Shown: one piece after another, positions 6,417-7,009 of the stretch
Position numbering within the stretch: position 1 is the stretch's first letter
Layout of the letters: every line of letters begins with the position of its first letter
Assembly (NCBI GenBank): GCA_902783745.1
Contig: CACZRY010000180.1
Location: forward strand, 1-7,009
DNA length: 7,009 nt
DNA from: an uncultured Erysipelotrichaceae bacterium
GTDB taxonomy: Bacteria > Bacillota_I > Bacilli_A > Acholeplasmatales > Anaeroplasmataceae
Direction of reading: 5' to 3'
Translations under genes and position numbers: made by a program
The notes under the pieces: model-generated
Seen by the model: only the letters and a program-made list of their open reading frames with translations
What the model was told of the DNA's origin: nothing
The model's database searches: none

Positions 6417-7009
6417 ATGATTATTACATCTAAGGATAACCCTAAAATTAAAGAATTAATGAAACTTTCTAAGAAAAGCGAAAGAGAAGAAAAGAAATGC
6501 TTTATAGTAGAAGGAGAACACCTTGTTAGAGAAGCAAGAGAAAAGGGTGTTTTAATTGAGGCATATTCTATAGAAGAAAAAGAAGGATATCAAGCTTTAT
6601 CTATAGATGTTATGAAAAAGCTTTGCCATACAGATACTGTAGTAAAAGAAATTGGATTATGTAAGATGTTAAATTCTAAAACATTATCTAATAAATTATT
6701 AATTTTAGATAAAATCCAAGATCCAGGTAATCTAGGTGCATTAATGAGAAGTGCTTACGCATTTGGATTTGATACAATAATATTAAATCATGGCTCAGTT
6801 GATATTTATAATGATAAGGTTATAAGAACAAGCCAAGGCGCAATATTTAAGCTTAATTTTAGATATGAGGATTTAAAAACTTTTATACCTACATTAACTA
6901 GCTATAAGGTATATGGTACAAATGTTATAAATGGTATATCATTAGATGATGCAGTATTTGATGATAAGGTTGCATTAGTATTAGGTAATGAAGGTAATGG
7001 AATATCAGA
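6417..7009 (+). CDS. TrmH/SpoU-family RNA 2'-O-methyltransferase, 5' part
   Basis: This SPOUT-class enzyme would transfer a methyl group from S-adenosylmethionine to a ribose 2'-OH in rRNA or tRNA; the exact target cannot be told. The start ATG 6417 has AAAGGAG at 6403-6409 with 7 bases of spacing. The frame is open to the window end (197 full codons). An N-terminal substrate-binding domain (SKDNPKIKELMKLSKKSE then FIVEGEHLVREA) resembles Bacillus YsgA. SpoU motif 1 is visible as ILDKIQDPGNLGALMR (N105, R111), followed by AYAFGFDTIIL. Motif 2 is LVLGNEGNG with E192. Motif 3 and the last 55-75 residues lie outside the window, as the family is about 250-270 long. The gene is 48 bases after sufB behind a terminator, so it is probably a separate unit. 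In Bacillus, ysgA precedes pheST; whether that holds here cannot be seen. Confidence 0.92.
   Translation, partial: MIITSKDNPKIKELMKLSKKSEREEKKCFIVEGEHLVREAREKGVLIEAYSIEEKEGYQALSIDVMKKLCHTDTVVKEIGLCKMLNSKTLSNKLLILDKIQDPGNLGALMRSAYAFGFDTIILNHGSVDIYNDKVIRTSQGAIFKLNFRYEDLKTFIPTLTSYKVYGTNVINGISLDDAVFDDKVALVLGNEGNGIS

Overview
The window is a piece of chromosome from an AT-rich, low-G+C Gram-positive bacterium (Bacillota). The evidence is the dominant TTA (Leu) and AGA (Arg) codons, strong AAGGAGG-type ribosome binding sites, and the Gram-positive suf gene order sufC-sufD-sufS-sufU-sufB with SufU instead of SufE. A gut Erysipelotrichia- or Clostridia-like host is a guess from protein flavour only. 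Translation uses the standard bacterial code: all of about 21 tryptophans in the genes read here are TGG, and no gene has an in-frame TGA.

Layout, all on the + strand: (1) positions 1-1498, the 3' part of leuS (leucyl-tRNA synthetase), from the end of the editing domain to the C-terminus. (2) Positions 1499-1644, a 146-base intergenic region with a TATAAT box, a strong AT-rich hairpin and two small palindromes; this is the leuS end and the suf leader. (3) Positions 1645-6368, a tightly packed five-gene SUF iron-sulfur cluster assembly operon. Its spacings are 8, 3 and 20 bases, followed by an 8-base overlap between sufU and sufB. (4) Positions 6369-6416, a GC-rich hairpin terminator and a ribosome binding site. 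(5) Positions 6417-7009, the 5' part of a TrmH/SpoU-family RNA 2'-O-methyltransferase resembling Bacillus YsgA, cut by the window end.

The genes form one complete de novo Fe-S cluster machine. SufS (PLP cysteine desulfurase) takes sulfur from cysteine, SufU (zinc protein) accepts it as persulfide, and the SufB-SufC-SufD scaffold builds the cluster using ATP bound by SufC. Every catalytic residue I could place by motif in SufS, SufU, SufB and SufC is present. No A-type carrier, SufE, SufT or regulator gene lies in the window.

Nothing here looks like an undescribed system. The points most worth a second look are the very short SufD (263 residues, without room for the usual N-terminal helical domain), the structured suf leader, and a Cys/His-containing C-terminal tail on SufC.
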